Below, piece by piece: positions 1 to 8,020 of a DNA stretch of 14,749 bases (position 1 is its first letter; each line of letters starts with the position of its first letter). Both the position numbers and the translations under genes were made by a program. The notes beneath the pieces are model-generated. The model saw only the letters and a program-made list of their open reading frames with translations. It did no database searches and was not told the origin of the DNA. Origin of the DNA: CAXQRU01 sp964226685 (GTDB lineage Bacteria > Pseudomonadota > Gammaproteobacteria > Pseudomonadales > Cellvibrionaceae); NCBI GenBank assembly GCA_964226685.1, contig CAXQRU010000080.1, forward strand, positions 1 through 14,749. Direction: 5' to 3'.

Positions 1-846
1 ACCACGATTAATGTCTTAGGCAACGATACCGATGTCGATGGGGATAGTTTAAGTATCGACGGCACACCGACGGCGAATAACGGCACCGTGGTAGTCAATG
101 CCGATGGCACCATCACTTACACACCGAACGCGAATTTTGTGGGCAGCGATACCATTACGTATACCGTGACCGATGGCAATGGTGGCAGTGATACGGCGAC
201 CGTTTCGGTGTCGGTCAGTAACGTGAACGATAATCCTATCGCGAACAACGATGGCCCGATCAATGTGGTAGAAGATACGCCCACCACGATCAATGTCTTG
301 GGTAACGATACCGATGTCGATGGGGATAGTTTAAGTATCGACGGCACACCGACGGCCAATAACGGCACCGTGGTCGTGAACGCGGATGGAACAATTACCT
401 ACACACCGAATGCGAATTTTGTCGGTAGCGATACCATTACGTATACTGTGACCGATGGCAATGGTGGCACGGATACCGCCACGGTTTCAATCAATGTATC
501 CAATGTCAATGATGCACCCATCGCGAACAATGACGGCCCAATTGCGGTGGTGGAAGACACCCCAACCACGATTAATGTCTTGGGCAATGATACCGATATC
601 GATGGCGATACCCTAAGTATCGACGGCACCCCGACCGCGAATAACGGCACCGTGGTGGTCAATGCGGATGGCACCATCACCTATACACCGAATGCGAATT
701 TTGTGGGCAGTGATACCATTACGTATACCGTGATTGATGGCAACGGTGGCACGGATACAGCAACAGTTTCCGTCAATGTGTCCAACGTCAATGATGCTCC
801 AACCGCATCAAACACATCGTTTACCACAAACGAGGACACTATTTTT
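1..846 (+). repeat. Three tandem 282-bp units encoding 94-residue adhesin repeats
   Basis: The ACCACGATxAATGTCTT motif begins at 1, 283 and 565, an exact 282-bp period. Units 1 and 2 share an unbroken identical stretch of about 50 bases near their 5' ends (from AACGATACC onward). Their 3' portions differ mostly at synonymous positions. A fourth, strongly diverged unit follows from about 847. More copies very probably lie upstream, and the repeats probably caused the contig to break here. Confidence 0.92.
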
Positions 847-2625
847 TCAGGTACTTTGCCAACGGCCAATGACGTAGATGGTGATACGATCACTTATTCG
901 CTATCATCCAATGCCAGTTATGGTTCAGTAACAGTCAATAGTGATGGAACGTACTCCTATAATCCAACCGCAAACTTTTCTGGTGCAGACAGTTTTAGTT
1001 ATCAAATTTCTGATGGTAATGGAGGGATCAATACCTATACCGTAGATATTGCCATCACACCTGATGCGGATGCTCCGACCTTAACGATTGTCTCCAATTC
1101 AATTTCTGCAATTGCAGGTACTGGCAGTATTTTGAATGCTCAAGGTGGGGTGGTGACATCAACTAATAATGGTTTCATGCTCAATGACTATGATGGCACA
1201 GGTTCTTCAGTAGACAATACCTATGCAGACGAAGAAATCAATCAATCAATCATCGAAAGCGACCTTGGTTTGAGTGCCGGTTATTTAGATTCATTGGCCG
1301 ATACCGATAGCACTGAGGGTGCGGTTGATGGTTCATATGCATCCGCTAGTTTTTATTTGCAAGCAGGAGACACCATTTCTTTTGATTGGGATTTCTTAGA
1401 CCCAGAAGAAGCGAATGCCCAAAACCTAACACTTTACAATGATTATGCCGCTGTCATTATCAATGGTCAGTCCACTGTGCTTGAGCAAGCGAATGATGCG
1501 GAAATTAATGGTTTCACCAATTTTACTTACACAGCTAGCAGTGCAGGACAAGTCGAGATTTCATGGGTCATCGTCAATGTAGGTGATTCACTTTATGATT
1601 CACAGTTAATGGTTGAAAACTTACAAATCAATGGTAGCCCAGTATCGTTAACAACCTCGATCGATCTTGGCTTGTCGGCTGCCTTGACAGATACCGATGG
1701 CTCAGAAACACTAACTGTTGAACTTTCGGGCTTCCCAAGTGGCGTAACGTTTAATCAAGGCAGTTTACAAGGTTCGACTTGGGTTATTACTGGTTCGGCG
1801 GCACTCATTAATTCCGTTGCTGCTTTGTTGCCAGCAAACTATTCAGGTGAATTTGATCTCACGGTTAATGCGATATCTGAAGAGTCAGCCAATGGCGACA
1901 CGGCCACCATCACCTCAACTATCCATATTGCTGTGGGCGAAACAGCATTAAATACTTATTATGTAACGGACTCAACGCCTGCGTTAGTGGGGCAAGTGTC
2001 CAGCCCAGATGCTCAAGTTACCGTGAGCATTAATGGCGTTGATTATGTGGCACAAAATAATGGTGATGGTACATGGTCGATAGCCGATAATGTCATCGCT
2101 AATTTGTCCAATGGGCTCAACGAGGTATCCATTACCAGCGTAGATGGGAATGGTAACTCAGTGACCAATAGTGATGTCATTACTTATAGCAATGGCAATT
2201 CTGGTGCTAGTATCATCGGTTCGGATGATGATGACATTATATTCAGTGGTGGCGGCAACGATACCATCACAGGTGGGTTGGGTAGTGATACTCATGTCTT
2301 CCAAACAGGAGATGGTGGCAACGGTAACTCAGTTAAAACTGATGTCATCACCGACTTTGAGTTAGGGCAGGGTGGCGATGTACTAGACTTCTCCGATCTG
2401 CTTCAGGGAGAAAGTGCTAATGTGGATGACTTGGCCAGCTACCTCACTTTTAGCTCAAACGGAACCGATACGACTATTTACGTTGATTACAACGGCACCG
2501 ATGCTGGCGGTCATAATCTCAATGTCGTTTTAAATGGTGTCGATCTTACTCAATCAGGAACCTTGTCCAATCAAGAGATTCTTCAGCAATTGCTCGATAA
2601 TGGCAATTTAAATGTTGATCAATAA
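1..2625 (+). CDS. C-terminal part of a giant tandem-95/RTX type I-secreted adhesin (5' end off the window)
   Basis: The reading frame is open from base 1, so the gene starts upstream; 874 residues are visible. The first 282 residues are three near-identical 94-residue units with NDTDVDGD and YTVTDGNGG motifs (cadherin/VCBS-like 'tandem-95' repeats), then a diverged fourth unit to about residue 360. Next come a non-repetitive beta-rich domain (about 360-550), an adhesin-type domain with TDTDGSETL (about 560-640) and an Ig-like domain (about 650-730). A short RTX calcium-binding block with GGGNDTITGG follows (about 740-770), and then a T1SS C-terminal signal region (DFELGQGGDVLDFSDLL to the end). 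By family knowledge such proteins are exported by a LapBCE-like type I system and mediate attachment or biofilm formation; that role is inferred. No transporter genes lie in the window. GC content looks higher in the repeats than in the rest. The architecture is clear; the exact ligand is unknown. Confidence 0.9.
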   Translation, partial: TTINVLGNDTDVDGDSLSIDGTPTANNGTVVVNADGTITYTPNANFVGSDTITYTVTDGNGGSDTATVSVSVSNVNDNPIANNDGPINVVEDTPTTINVLGNDTDVDGDSLSIDGTPTANNGTVVVNADGTITYTPNANFVGSDTITYTVTDGNGGTDTATVSINVSNVNDAPIANNDGPIAVVEDTPTTINVLGNDTDIDGDTLSIDGTPTANNGTVVVNADGTITYTPNANFVGSDTITYTVIDGNGGTDTATVSVNVSNVNDAPTASNTSFTTNEDTIFSGTLPTANDVDGDTITYSLSSNASYGSVTVNSDGTYSYNPTANFSGADSFSYQISDGNGGINTYTVDIAITPDADAPTLTIVSNSISAIAGTGSILNAQGGVVTSTNNGFMLNDYDGTGSSVDNTYADEEINQSIIESDLGLSAGYLDSLADTDSTEGAVDGSYASASFYLQAGDTISFDWDFLDPEEANAQNLTLYNDYAAVIINGQSTVLEQANDAEINGFTNFTYTASSAGQVEISWVIVNVGDSLYDSQLMVENLQINGSPVSLTTSIDLGLSAALTDTDGSETLTVELSGFPSGVTFNQGSLQGSTWVITGSAALINSVAALLPANYSGEFDLTVNAISEESANGDTATITSTIHIAVGETALNTYYVTDSTPALVGQVSSPDAQVTVSINGVDYVAQNNGDGTWSIADNVIANLSNGLNEVSITSVDGNGNSVTNSDVITYSNGNSGASIIGSDDDDIIFSGGGNDTITGGLGSDTHVFQTGDGGNGNSVKTDVITDFELGQGGDVLDFSDLLQGESANVDDLASYLTFSSNGTDTTIYVDYNGTDAGGHNLNVVLNGVDLTQSGTLSNQEILQQLLDNGNLNVDQ

Positions 2626-2630
2626 TATCT

Positions 2631-2657
2631 GAGGCGGTAAATTACCGCTTCGGGTTT
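2631..2657 (+). terminator. Likely rho-independent terminator after the adhesin gene
   Basis: Six bases after the adhesin stop, GAGGCGGT pairs with ACCGCTTC around an AAATT loop (8 bp with one G-U), followed by GGGTTTT. The U tract is short, so efficiency is uncertain. Confidence 0.6.
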
Positions 2658-2720
2658 TCAACCCATGATTTTCCTCTTTAGTCTTAAGCAAAGAATCTTA
2701 AGCAAATTTGTGGTGTTCTG

Positions 2721-2912
2721 ATGATTGATAAAAAATTGCTAAGCTTGCTGGTGTGCCCAGTCAGCAAAGCTCCTTTAGAGTACGATAAGACGAACAATGA
2801 ATTAATCTGTTCAGCCAGCAAGCTCGCCTACCCAATTCGCGATGGTATCCCCGTCATGTTGGCGAGTGAGGCACGAGATCTCAGTTTGGAAGAAAGCAGT
2901 CAAAGGAACTAA
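2721..2912 (+). CDS. Trm112-family small protein (YcaR-like)
   Basis: This 63-residue protein matches the small bacterial Trm112/YcaR family in length and pattern: an N-terminal KKLLSLLVCP, a central LAYPIRDGIPVML block (residues 35-47) and a following EAR. In eukaryotes and archaea Trm112 proteins activate methyltransferases; the bacterial role is poorly defined, so no specific function is claimed. Family members with a zinc knuckle carry CPxC plus two later cysteines. Here only Cys12 and Cys30 remain and the second knuckle Cys is Ser15, so zinc binding is doubtful. The ATG at 2721 has no strong Shine-Dalgarno. The gene ends two bases before the HIT gene starts, so the two are probably co-transcribed and translationally coupled. 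Confidence 0.82.
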   Translation: MIDKKLLSLLVCPVSKAPLEYDKTNNELICSASKLAYPIRDGIPVMLASEARDLSLEESSQRN

Positions 2913-2914
2913 TT

Positions 2915-3256
2915 ATGTCAGAGACTATTTTTAGTAAAATTATCAAGGGTGAAATCCCAGCAGACATCGTTTACCAGGACGATCATTGTATTTGTATCAA
3001 TGATATCTCCCCCCAAGCGCCAACCCATGTGCTCATTATCCCCAAAAAAGCTATCCCTAAACTCGCTGATGCCGAGGAACAAGATGAAGCACTTTTGGGC
3101 CACCTAATGCTAGTGGCAGGTAAAGTGGCTCGCCAACTGGGCGTCGATGAGGCATTTAGGGTCGTGATCAATAATGGGGCAAAGGCAGGCCAATCGGTCT
3201 TTCACTTGCATTTGCACCTATTGGCGAGAAAGGTTTTTGCCGAAAATAGCCTTTAA
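2915..3256 (+). CDS. HIT-family (HinT-like) nucleotide hydrolase
   Basis: This 113-residue cytoplasmic protein has the full histidine-triad signature near its C terminus, HLHLHLL, with His97, His99 and His101. The middle His (His99) is the expected nucleophile by analogy with Hint. The N-terminal IFSKIIKGEIPADIVYQDD and the HVLIIPKK block (38-45) are typical of the Hint/PKCI branch, which hydrolyses adenosine 5'-phosphoramidates and aminoacyl-adenylates. The C terminus is ARKVFAENSL rather than the common GRxxxWPPG ending, but length and motif are complete, so I see no frameshift. An AAAGGAAC Shine-Dalgarno lies inside the end of the Trm112-like gene. It stands directly upstream of alaS, a plausible link because HinT can cleave aminoacyl-AMP, but alaS has its own promoter in between. 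Confidence 0.92.
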   Translation: MSETIFSKIIKGEIPADIVYQDDHCICINDISPQAPTHVLIIPKKAIPKLADAEEQDEALLGHLMLVAGKVARQLGVDEAFRVVINNGAKAGQSVFHLHLHLLARKVFAENSL

Positions 3257-3260
3257 AATT

Positions 3261-3289
3261 TTTACTTTACCGGTATAGATCGCTATACT
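3261..3289 (+). promoter_or_regulatory. Sigma70-like promoter of the alaS operon
   Basis: TTTACT (3261-3266) and TATACT (3284-3289) are separated by exactly 17 bp in the gap between the HIT gene and alaS. Each hexamer is close to consensus. The transcript would start near 3296, leaving a leader of about 35 nt before the alaS ATG. Confidence 0.72.
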
Positions 3290-3330
3290 ATGTCGTTTTT
3301 TCCGGTAGCCAACCTTTTGGAACAACTTGA

Positions 3331-5925
3331 ATGAAAAGCGCTGAAATTCGTGCAGCTTTTTTGGATTTTTTTAGCCAACAACAGCACCAAATAGTACCAA
3401 GCAGCTCCTTAGTGCCTCAAAATGATGCCACTTTGTTGTTTACTAATGCTGGTATGGTGCCTTTTAAAGAGGTATTTTTGGGTCAAGATACCCGGCCCTT
3501 TAATCGAGCGGCTAGTTCACAGCGATGCGTGCGTGCTGGCGGCAAGCACAATGATCTTGAAAATGTCGGTTACACTGCAAGGCATCACACCTTCTTTGAA
3601 ATGCTTGGCAATTTCAGCTTCGGGGACTACTTCAAAAGAGAAGCCATTTGCTTTGCTTGGCAGTTCCTAACCCAAACCTTAGGTTTGCCCCCAGAACGCC
3701 TCTGGGTAACGGTTCATATCAGCGATGATGAAGCGGCTGACATATGGTTAAAAGAAGTCGGTGTTAGCCCTGAGCGCTTCTCTCGACTGGATGAAGATAA
3801 CTTCTGGCAAATGGCCGATACAGGTCCCTGTGGTCCCTCTTCAGAGATCTTTTACGATCATGGAGCCGATGTTCCCGGTGGCCCTCCTGGCAGCGAAAAT
3901 GATGATCTGGATCGCTACATAGAGATCTGGAATCTGGTGTTTATGCAATATGAGCGGCAAACCAATGGTGAACTGATCGCGCTCCCCAAACCCTCTGTCG
4001 ATACGGGCATGGGACTTGAGCGAATTGCAGCCGTCATGCAGGGTGTCCACAATAATTATGATATTGACCTCTTCAAAACCATTCTGGCCTCTGCTGCACA
4101 GGTGTTGAATATTGAAGATCAAGGCCAACAATCACTGAGAGTCATTGCTGATCATATCCGTTCTTGTTCATTTTTAATTGCAGATGGCGTGCAACCCAGC
4201 AATGTGGGGCGTGGCTATGTGTTAAGGCGCATTATTAGGCGAGCCGTGCGTCATGGTAACAAACTGGGCGCTGATCAACCCTTTTTCCATAAGTTAGTTG
4301 ATGTTTTGGCTCAAGAGATGGGGCAAGCCTATCCAGAGTTAATTGAGAAGAAAGCGCTAATCGCTCAATCGCTTTTGCAAGAAGAAGAGCAGTTTGCAAA
4401 AACCTTAGCCCGTGGTATGAAAATACTAGAAGAAGCTCTGCCCGAGATTAAAGAGGTCATTCCAGGGCGTTTGGTGTTTACCCTCTATGACACCTATGGC
4501 TTCCCCGTAGATCTGACCAATGATATCGCAAGAGAGCGCGGTCTGAGCCTCGATATGGACGGTTACGAAGTTGCTATGCAAGAGCAACAAGCTTTATCCA
4601 AAGAAGGTGATCAGTTCAAGGTTGACTACACCAAATCCATTCGAACAGAAGGCGTGACCGACTTTTCGGGTTATGATCACTCAAGTAGTGAGGCGACTAT
4701 CTCTGCCATTTTCAAAGACGGGCAAGCGGTGGATACCCTCAATGAAGGTGAAGAAGGCGTCATTGTTCTGGCTAAAACACCTTTTTATGCGGAATCTGGC
4801 GGTCAGGTTGCCGATTCCGGCGAGCTTGTCAAAGCTGGAGTTATCTTCGAGGTGCTGGATTGTCAAAAAAACGGAGATAACCATCTTCATATTGGTCTAC
4901 TAACATCAGGAAGTTTACGTAAAGGCGACTTAGTACAGGCCAATATTGACTCGGTTAAACGTGCGCTGACAGCAGCCAATCACTCGGCAACCCATCTTTT
5001 GCACGCCGCCCTTCGCGAAATTTTAGGCACTCATGTCACCCAGAAAGGTTCCTTGGTTGATTCTCAAAAGTTACGTTTTGACTTCTCTCACCCCAAAGCC
5101 ATGAGTTTTGAGGAGATTCGTGCGATTGAGCATCGAGTCAATCAAGTTATTCGGATGAATACTCCGGTCAATACAGAATTGTGTTCGATGGATAAAGCCA
5201 AAGAGAAGGGCGCTATGGCACTTTTCGGTGAAAAATACGGAGATGAAGTTCGCGTGCTTTCTATGGGCATGGGCTTTTCTACTGAACTATGTGGCGGTAC
5301 TCATGTTCAGCGAACCGGAGACATTGGCTTATTTAAAATAGTGTCTGAGTCTGGTATTGCCTCGGGTGTTCGCCGTATAGAGGCTATTGTTGGTGAAAGG
5401 GCTGAGACCTTTATTGACGAGGCTCAATCAGCGTTACGACAATTATGTCAAACATTAAAAGCCACCCCTGAAACACTAGTCGACAAAGTTGAGTCACATT
5501 TGGCTCAAAGTAAAGTCCAAGAAAAAACCATTGCGCAATTGAGTGCTAAGATAGCCAGTCAATCGAGCCAAAATATCCTAGAGCACGTAAAAAGAGTGGG
5601 GGATGTACAAGTTTTGGCCTATCAGGCGCCAGGTCTTGATGCCAAAGGCCTAAGAGATTTGGCTGATTCGGTTAAAACCCGCTTGGAAAATGGTATTTTT
5701 CTACTGGCGGGTGTCAATGAAAATCATATAGCGCTTATTTCTGGTGCAACTAAAAATTGTCCCAAACCACTTCATGCAGGAAAACTTATGCAGCATGTCG
5801 CTCCGATTCTAGGCGGCAAGGGTGGTGGTAAACCCGATATGGCCCAAGGGGCAGGTAATGATCCTAGTCGGTTAAAAGAGGCTCTTGAGGCCGTATTACC
5901 TTGGGTAGAAGAACAATTAACTTGA
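3331..5925 (+). CDS. alaS: Alanine-tRNA ligase (AlaRS)
   Basis: The 864-residue product is full length for bacterial AlaRS (E. coli is 876) and attaches alanine to tRNA-Ala in the cytoplasm. The N-terminal class II catalytic core starts with EIRAAFLDFF and carries LFTNAGMVPFK and the RCVRAGGKHNDLENVG motif. The editing domain has the zinc-binding HSATH pair (His551, His555) and CGGTH (Cys654, His658), which clear Ser and Gly mischarged on tRNA-Ala. The C-Ala domain has a glycine-rich GGKGGGKPDMAQGAG near residues 828-842. The ATG at 3331 gives the standard MKSAEIR start; the Shine-Dalgarno (GGAA) is weak. lysC follows after 16 bp. In many gammaproteobacteria recA/recX precede alaS; here Trm112-like and HIT genes do. 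Confidence 0.99.
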   Translation: MKSAEIRAAFLDFFSQQQHQIVPSSSLVPQNDATLLFTNAGMVPFKEVFLGQDTRPFNRAASSQRCVRAGGKHNDLENVGYTARHHTFFEMLGNFSFGDYFKREAICFAWQFLTQTLGLPPERLWVTVHISDDEAADIWLKEVGVSPERFSRLDEDNFWQMADTGPCGPSSEIFYDHGADVPGGPPGSENDDLDRYIEIWNLVFMQYERQTNGELIALPKPSVDTGMGLERIAAVMQGVHNNYDIDLFKTILASAAQVLNIEDQGQQSLRVIADHIRSCSFLIADGVQPSNVGRGYVLRRIIRRAVRHGNKLGADQPFFHKLVDVLAQEMGQAYPELIEKKALIAQSLLQEEEQFAKTLARGMKILEEALPEIKEVIPGRLVFTLYDTYGFPVDLTNDIARERGLSLDMDGYEVAMQEQQALSKEGDQFKVDYTKSIRTEGVTDFSGYDHSSSEATISAIFKDGQAVDTLNEGEEGVIVLAKTPFYAESGGQVADSGELVKAGVIFEVLDCQKNGDNHLHIGLLTSGSLRKGDLVQANIDSVKRALTAANHSATHLLHAALREILGTHVTQKGSLVDSQKLRFDFSHPKAMSFEEIRAIEHRVNQVIRMNTPVNTELCSMDKAKEKGAMALFGEKYGDEVRVLSMGMGFSTELCGGTHVQRTGDIGLFKIVSESGIASGVRRIEAIVGERAETFIDEAQSALRQLCQTLKATPETLVDKVESHLAQSKVQEKTIAQLSAKIASQSSQNILEHVKRVGDVQVLAYQAPGLDAKGLRDLADSVKTRLENGIFLLAGVNENHIALISGATKNCPKPLHAGKLMQHVAPILGGKGGGKPDMAQGAGNDPSRLKEALEAVLPWVEEQLT

Positions 5926-5941
5926 AGTTAGGAAGAGAACT

Positions 5942-7177
5942 ATGAGCCTATTGGTTCAAAAATATGGTGGAACATCGGTCGGTTCAATCGAGCGAATAAA
6001 TGCTGTTGCTGATAAAGTAGCCAGTTTTAAAGCTCAAGGGCATGATCTTGTCGTGACTGTGTCAGCAATGAGTGGTGAAACCAACCGCCTAGTTGCCTTG
6101 GCAGGAGAGGTGCAAGATCAACCTGATGAACGAGAGATGGATGTGTTACTCTCGACAGGTGAGCAAGTTACTATTGCTCTATTGAGCATGGCTTTAAAAG
6201 CCAGGGGCTTGAAAGCGACTTCTTTTACGGGTTCGCAGGTTAAAATTCTAACCGACAGTGCCCACACAAAAGCTCGCATCAAATCGATCGACGAAGAAGC
6301 CATAAGAGCTAAGCTTAAAGCGGGCCATGTGGTCGTCGTTGCAGGCTTTCAGGGTGTTGATGAACAAGGTAATATCACCACTCTTGGACGCGGCGGCTCC
6401 GATACCACAGGCGTTGCATTAGCGGCAGCGTTAAAAGCTGATGAGTGTCAGATATACACCGATGTTGATGGTGTATACACCACTGATCCAAGAGTCGTGC
6501 CCAGCGCTAAACGCTTGAATAAAGTGACTTTTGAGGAAATGCTTGAATTAGCGAGTTTGGGTTCTAAGGTTTTACAAATCCGGGCGGTAGAGTTTGCCGG
6601 AAAATACAGTGTGCCACTAAGAGTACTCCACAGCTTCCAAGAAGGCCCTGGTACTCTGATAACTATTGATGAGGAAATCTCCAATATGGAACAACCAATT
6701 GTGTCAGGAATTGCGTTTAATCGGGATGAGGCCAAAGTGAATGTGATTGGTGTACCTGATACGCCCGGTGTAGCCTCCAAACTATTGGCGCCTATTGGCG
6801 AGGCCAATATAGAAATTGATGTGATTGTACAAAACGTAGCCGATAACAACACCACGGATCTTACATTTACTGTTCATCGTAACGATATGAAAAAAGCCAA
6901 GGCAATATTGGAACCTATTGTTAAAGAATTGGGTGCTAAGGCCGTTAAAACAGATGACAGTATTGTAAAAGTTTCCATTGTTGGTGTGGGGATGCGCTCT
7001 CATGCTGGTGTTGCAGGGACGATGTTCCAGACTTTAGCTAATGAAAACATCAATATACAAATGATTACTACCTCTGAGATCAAAATCTCAGTTATCATAG
7101 ACGAACGCTACTTGGAGCTAGCCGTTAGAAGCTTGCACTCTGCGTTTGAATTGGATGCAGAGGTAGTTGAAGAATAG
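5942..7177 (+). CDS. lysC: Aspartate kinase, lysine/threonine-sensitive class
   Basis: This 411-residue enzyme phosphorylates L-aspartate, the first committed step to lysine, threonine, methionine and diaminopimelate. The N-terminal amino-acid kinase domain shows KYGGTS (residues 7-12), VTVSAMSGETNRL and GRGGSDTTGVALAAAL (about 149-164), which bind ATP and aspartate. Two ACT domains fill residues about 265-411 and give allosteric feedback; IQNVADNNTTDLTFTV-type and VSIVGVGMRSHAGVA segments mark them. The Shine-Dalgarno AGGAAGAG lies ahead of the ATG. It is 16 bp behind alaS and 108 bp ahead of csrA, the same order seen in Pseudomonas-like genomes. An in-frame internal start at Met249 is described separately. 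Confidence 0.97.
   Translation: MSLLVQKYGGTSVGSIERINAVADKVASFKAQGHDLVVTVSAMSGETNRLVALAGEVQDQPDEREMDVLLSTGEQVTIALLSMALKARGLKATSFTGSQVKILTDSAHTKARIKSIDEEAIRAKLKAGHVVVVAGFQGVDEQGNITTLGRGGSDTTGVALAAALKADECQIYTDVDGVYTTDPRVVPSAKRLNKVTFEEMLELASLGSKVLQIRAVEFAGKYSVPLRVLHSFQEGPGTLITIDEEISNMEQPIVSGIAFNRDEAKVNVIGVPDTPGVASKLLAPIGEANIEIDVIVQNVADNNTTDLTFTVHRNDMKKAKAILEPIVKELGAKAVKTDDSIVKVSIVGVGMRSHAGVAGTMFQTLANENINIQMITTSEIKISVIIDERYLELAVRSLHSAFELDAEVVEE
6671..6688 (+). promoter_or_regulatory. Internal Shine-Dalgarno and ATG within lysC (putative beta-subunit start)
   Basis: GAGGAA (6671-6676) sits 9 nt before an in-frame ATG (6686-6688) that is Met249 of LysC. Starting here would give a 163-residue product containing only the ACT-domain half. 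Bacillus subtilis and Corynebacterium glutamicum LysC are known to make such a beta subunit from an internal start near residue 250. Use of this site here is inferred. Confidence 0.55.
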
Positions 7178-7178
7178 T

Positions 7179-7201
7179 GCTTAGAAATTAAGCCTAATTT
7201 T
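7179..7201 (+). terminator. Weak hairpin plus T-tract after lysC (possible partial terminator)
   Basis: GCTTA and TAAGC form a 5-bp stem with a GAAAT loop directly after the lysC stop, followed by CTAATTTTC. It is short and A/T-rich, so at best attenuating. I see no convincing -35/-10 pair in the rest of the 108-bp gap before csrA. Confidence 0.3.
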
Positions 7202-7285
7202 CTTGTTAACAGGGCAACCTTTTAACGTGAAAGCGAGCAGCCGCTCATTAAATAAATAGTTACATTACAGGATAAGGAGAAAGTC

Positions 7286-7492
7286 ATGCTTATACTCACT
7301 CGTCGAATCACTGAATCCATTGTGATTGGTGATGAAGTTACCGTTACCGTTTTGGGAATCAAAGGTAATCAAGTACGCATCGGTGTCAATGCGCCTAAAG
7401 AAATTTCGGTGCATCGTAACGAAGTCTATGAGAAAATTGAGCAAGAAAAGCGCGAGAAGCAATTGCAAGAAGCGCACGATCAAGAAGGTTAG
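7286..7492 (+). CDS. csrA: Carbon storage regulator CsrA
   Basis: The 68-residue product is almost collinear with E. coli CsrA (61 aa): MLILTRR start, GDEVTVTVLG, GNQVRIGVNAPKE and SVHRNEVYEKI. The RNA-contacting residues Leu4 and Arg44 are both present. CsrA is a homodimeric RNA-binding protein that recognises GGA motifs, often in hairpin loops or Shine-Dalgarno regions, to control carbon flux, motility and biofilm. A strong Shine-Dalgarno (AAGGAGAAAG) precedes the ATG. Its place after alaS-lysC and before tRNA-Ser is the usual gammaproteobacterial locus. The C-terminal tail (EKREKQLQEAHDQEG) is charged and a few residues longer than in E. coli. Confidence 0.98.
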   Translation: MLILTRRITESIVIGDEVTVTVLGIKGNQVRIGVNAPKEISVHRNEVYEKIEQEKREKQLQEAHDQEG

Positions 7493-7502
7493 TCGTAGGG
7501 AA

Positions 7503-7528
7503 GGCGCAGACTGTTTTAGTTTTGCGCC
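7503..7528 (+). terminator. Hairpin after csrA without a U-tract
   Basis: GGCGCA (7503-7508) pairs with TGCGCC (7523-7528). The stem can extend inward through GACT/AGTT with one bulged T. No run of T follows (ACCTTACTCC), so it may stabilise the csrA mRNA 3' end rather than act as an intrinsic terminator. Confidence 0.4.
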
Positions 7529-7594
7529 ACCTTACTCCCCCCAGTTTCCCCTTTATTTTATTGAAAAGACCCAAATAACTTAGCATTTAGTACT

Positions 7595-7621
7595 TTGAAA
7601 TTTTTTTAATTGTGGTATTAT
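7595..7621 (+). promoter_or_regulatory. Promoter of tRNA-Ser with GC-rich discriminator
   Basis: TTGAAA (7595-7600) and TATTAT (7616-7621) precede the tRNA by about 22 bp. The 15-bp spacing is short, but the region is A/T-rich. It is followed by the GC-rich CTCGCCCTCG typical of stringently controlled stable-RNA promoters. Confidence 0.55.
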
Positions 7622-7643
7622 CTCGCCCTCGTTAAGAAAGCCC

Positions 7644-7733
7644 GGAGAAGTGGCCGAGTGGCCGAAGGCGCTCCCCTGCTAAGGGAGTATCGGGGAAACC
7701 TGATCGAGGGTTCGAATCCCTCCTTCTCCGCCA
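7644..7733 (+). tRNA. tRNA-Ser (anticodon GCU)
   Basis: The 90-base gene folds as a class II tRNA with a long variable arm. The acceptor stem GGAGAAG pairs with CTTCTCC, followed by discriminator G and an encoded CCA. The anticodon arm is CTCCC-CTGCTAA-GGGAG, giving anticodon GCU for AGC/AGU serine codons. The T arm is GAGGGTTCGAATCCCTC. The last 16 bases plus the following T recur exactly at 10510-10526. Confidence 0.98.
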
Positions 7734-7734
7734 T
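7718..7734 (+). repeat. Left copy of 17-bp direct repeat (tRNA-Ser 3' end, att-like)
   Basis: CCCTCCTTCTCCGCCAT at the tRNA 3' end is repeated exactly, in the same orientation, at 10510-10526. Integrases of islands and prophages typically use tRNA 3' ends as attB, and integration regenerates the tRNA and leaves such a direct repeat at the far end. Confidence 0.7.
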
Positions 7735-7744
7735 CTATTTAATT

Positions 7745-7768
7745 AAGCCCTCTTTATGAGGGCTTTTT
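7745..7768 (+). terminator. Rho-independent terminator of tRNA-Ser
   Basis: AAGCCCTC and GAGGGCTT form an 8-bp stem around TTTAT, followed by TTT. It sits 11 bases after the tRNA end. Confidence 0.85.
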
Positions 7769-8020
7769 GCTATTTAAAGAGGCTCTACCCAATAAACGGG
7801 GGATGGGCATTCATCGCACTCGATTAATAATACCGCCCCAACCACAATGAGCTAAGACTCTCAGAGAGCCGTTTTTCAAATATATCTTTATGATGCAAGG
7901 GGATGATCCGCGCTTCGCGCTTCGACAAGAATATGAATTATGAATTATCATAAGTACTTCACGCGGACGTGGGATGAACCCGAAATTGATGAAAGTCTTG
8001 ATTGTACCTAATAATGTATC
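7769..8020. other. Non-coding stretch at the left edge of the cassette
   Basis: I see no convincing gene in these 252 bases. They contain a short tandem repeat (GCGCTTC twice near 7910-7923), another of TATGAAT near 7932-7945, and a tiny open frame at 7940-8011 (23 codons, containing YFTRTWDEPEIDE). That frame lacks a Shine-Dalgarno and could be the remnant of a gene start, but I cannot place it in a family. Confidence 0.5.

Noticed and set aside
117..893. Several minus-strand ORFs of similar sequence opposite the adhesin repeats
   Set aside because: They are antisense shadows that recur because the repeats recur.
2165..2365. RTX block as a site for a separate small gene
   Set aside because: The 64-residue alternative frame here is Met/Ser-rich and lies wholly within the adhesin coding frame.
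3190..3256. Possible frameshift at the end of the HIT gene, because the usual WPPG ending is missing
   Set aside because: The histidine triad and length are complete, and HinT C termini vary between lineages.
7326..7583. 85-residue plus-strand ORF overlapping csrA
   Set aside because: It is an alternative frame of csrA running into the hairpin region, without its own translation signals.
7940..8011. Small ORF of 23 codons (containing YFTRTWDEPEIDE) at the left side of the cassette
   Set aside because: It has no Shine-Dalgarno and is very short. It might be the broken start of a gene, but I cannot support a call.
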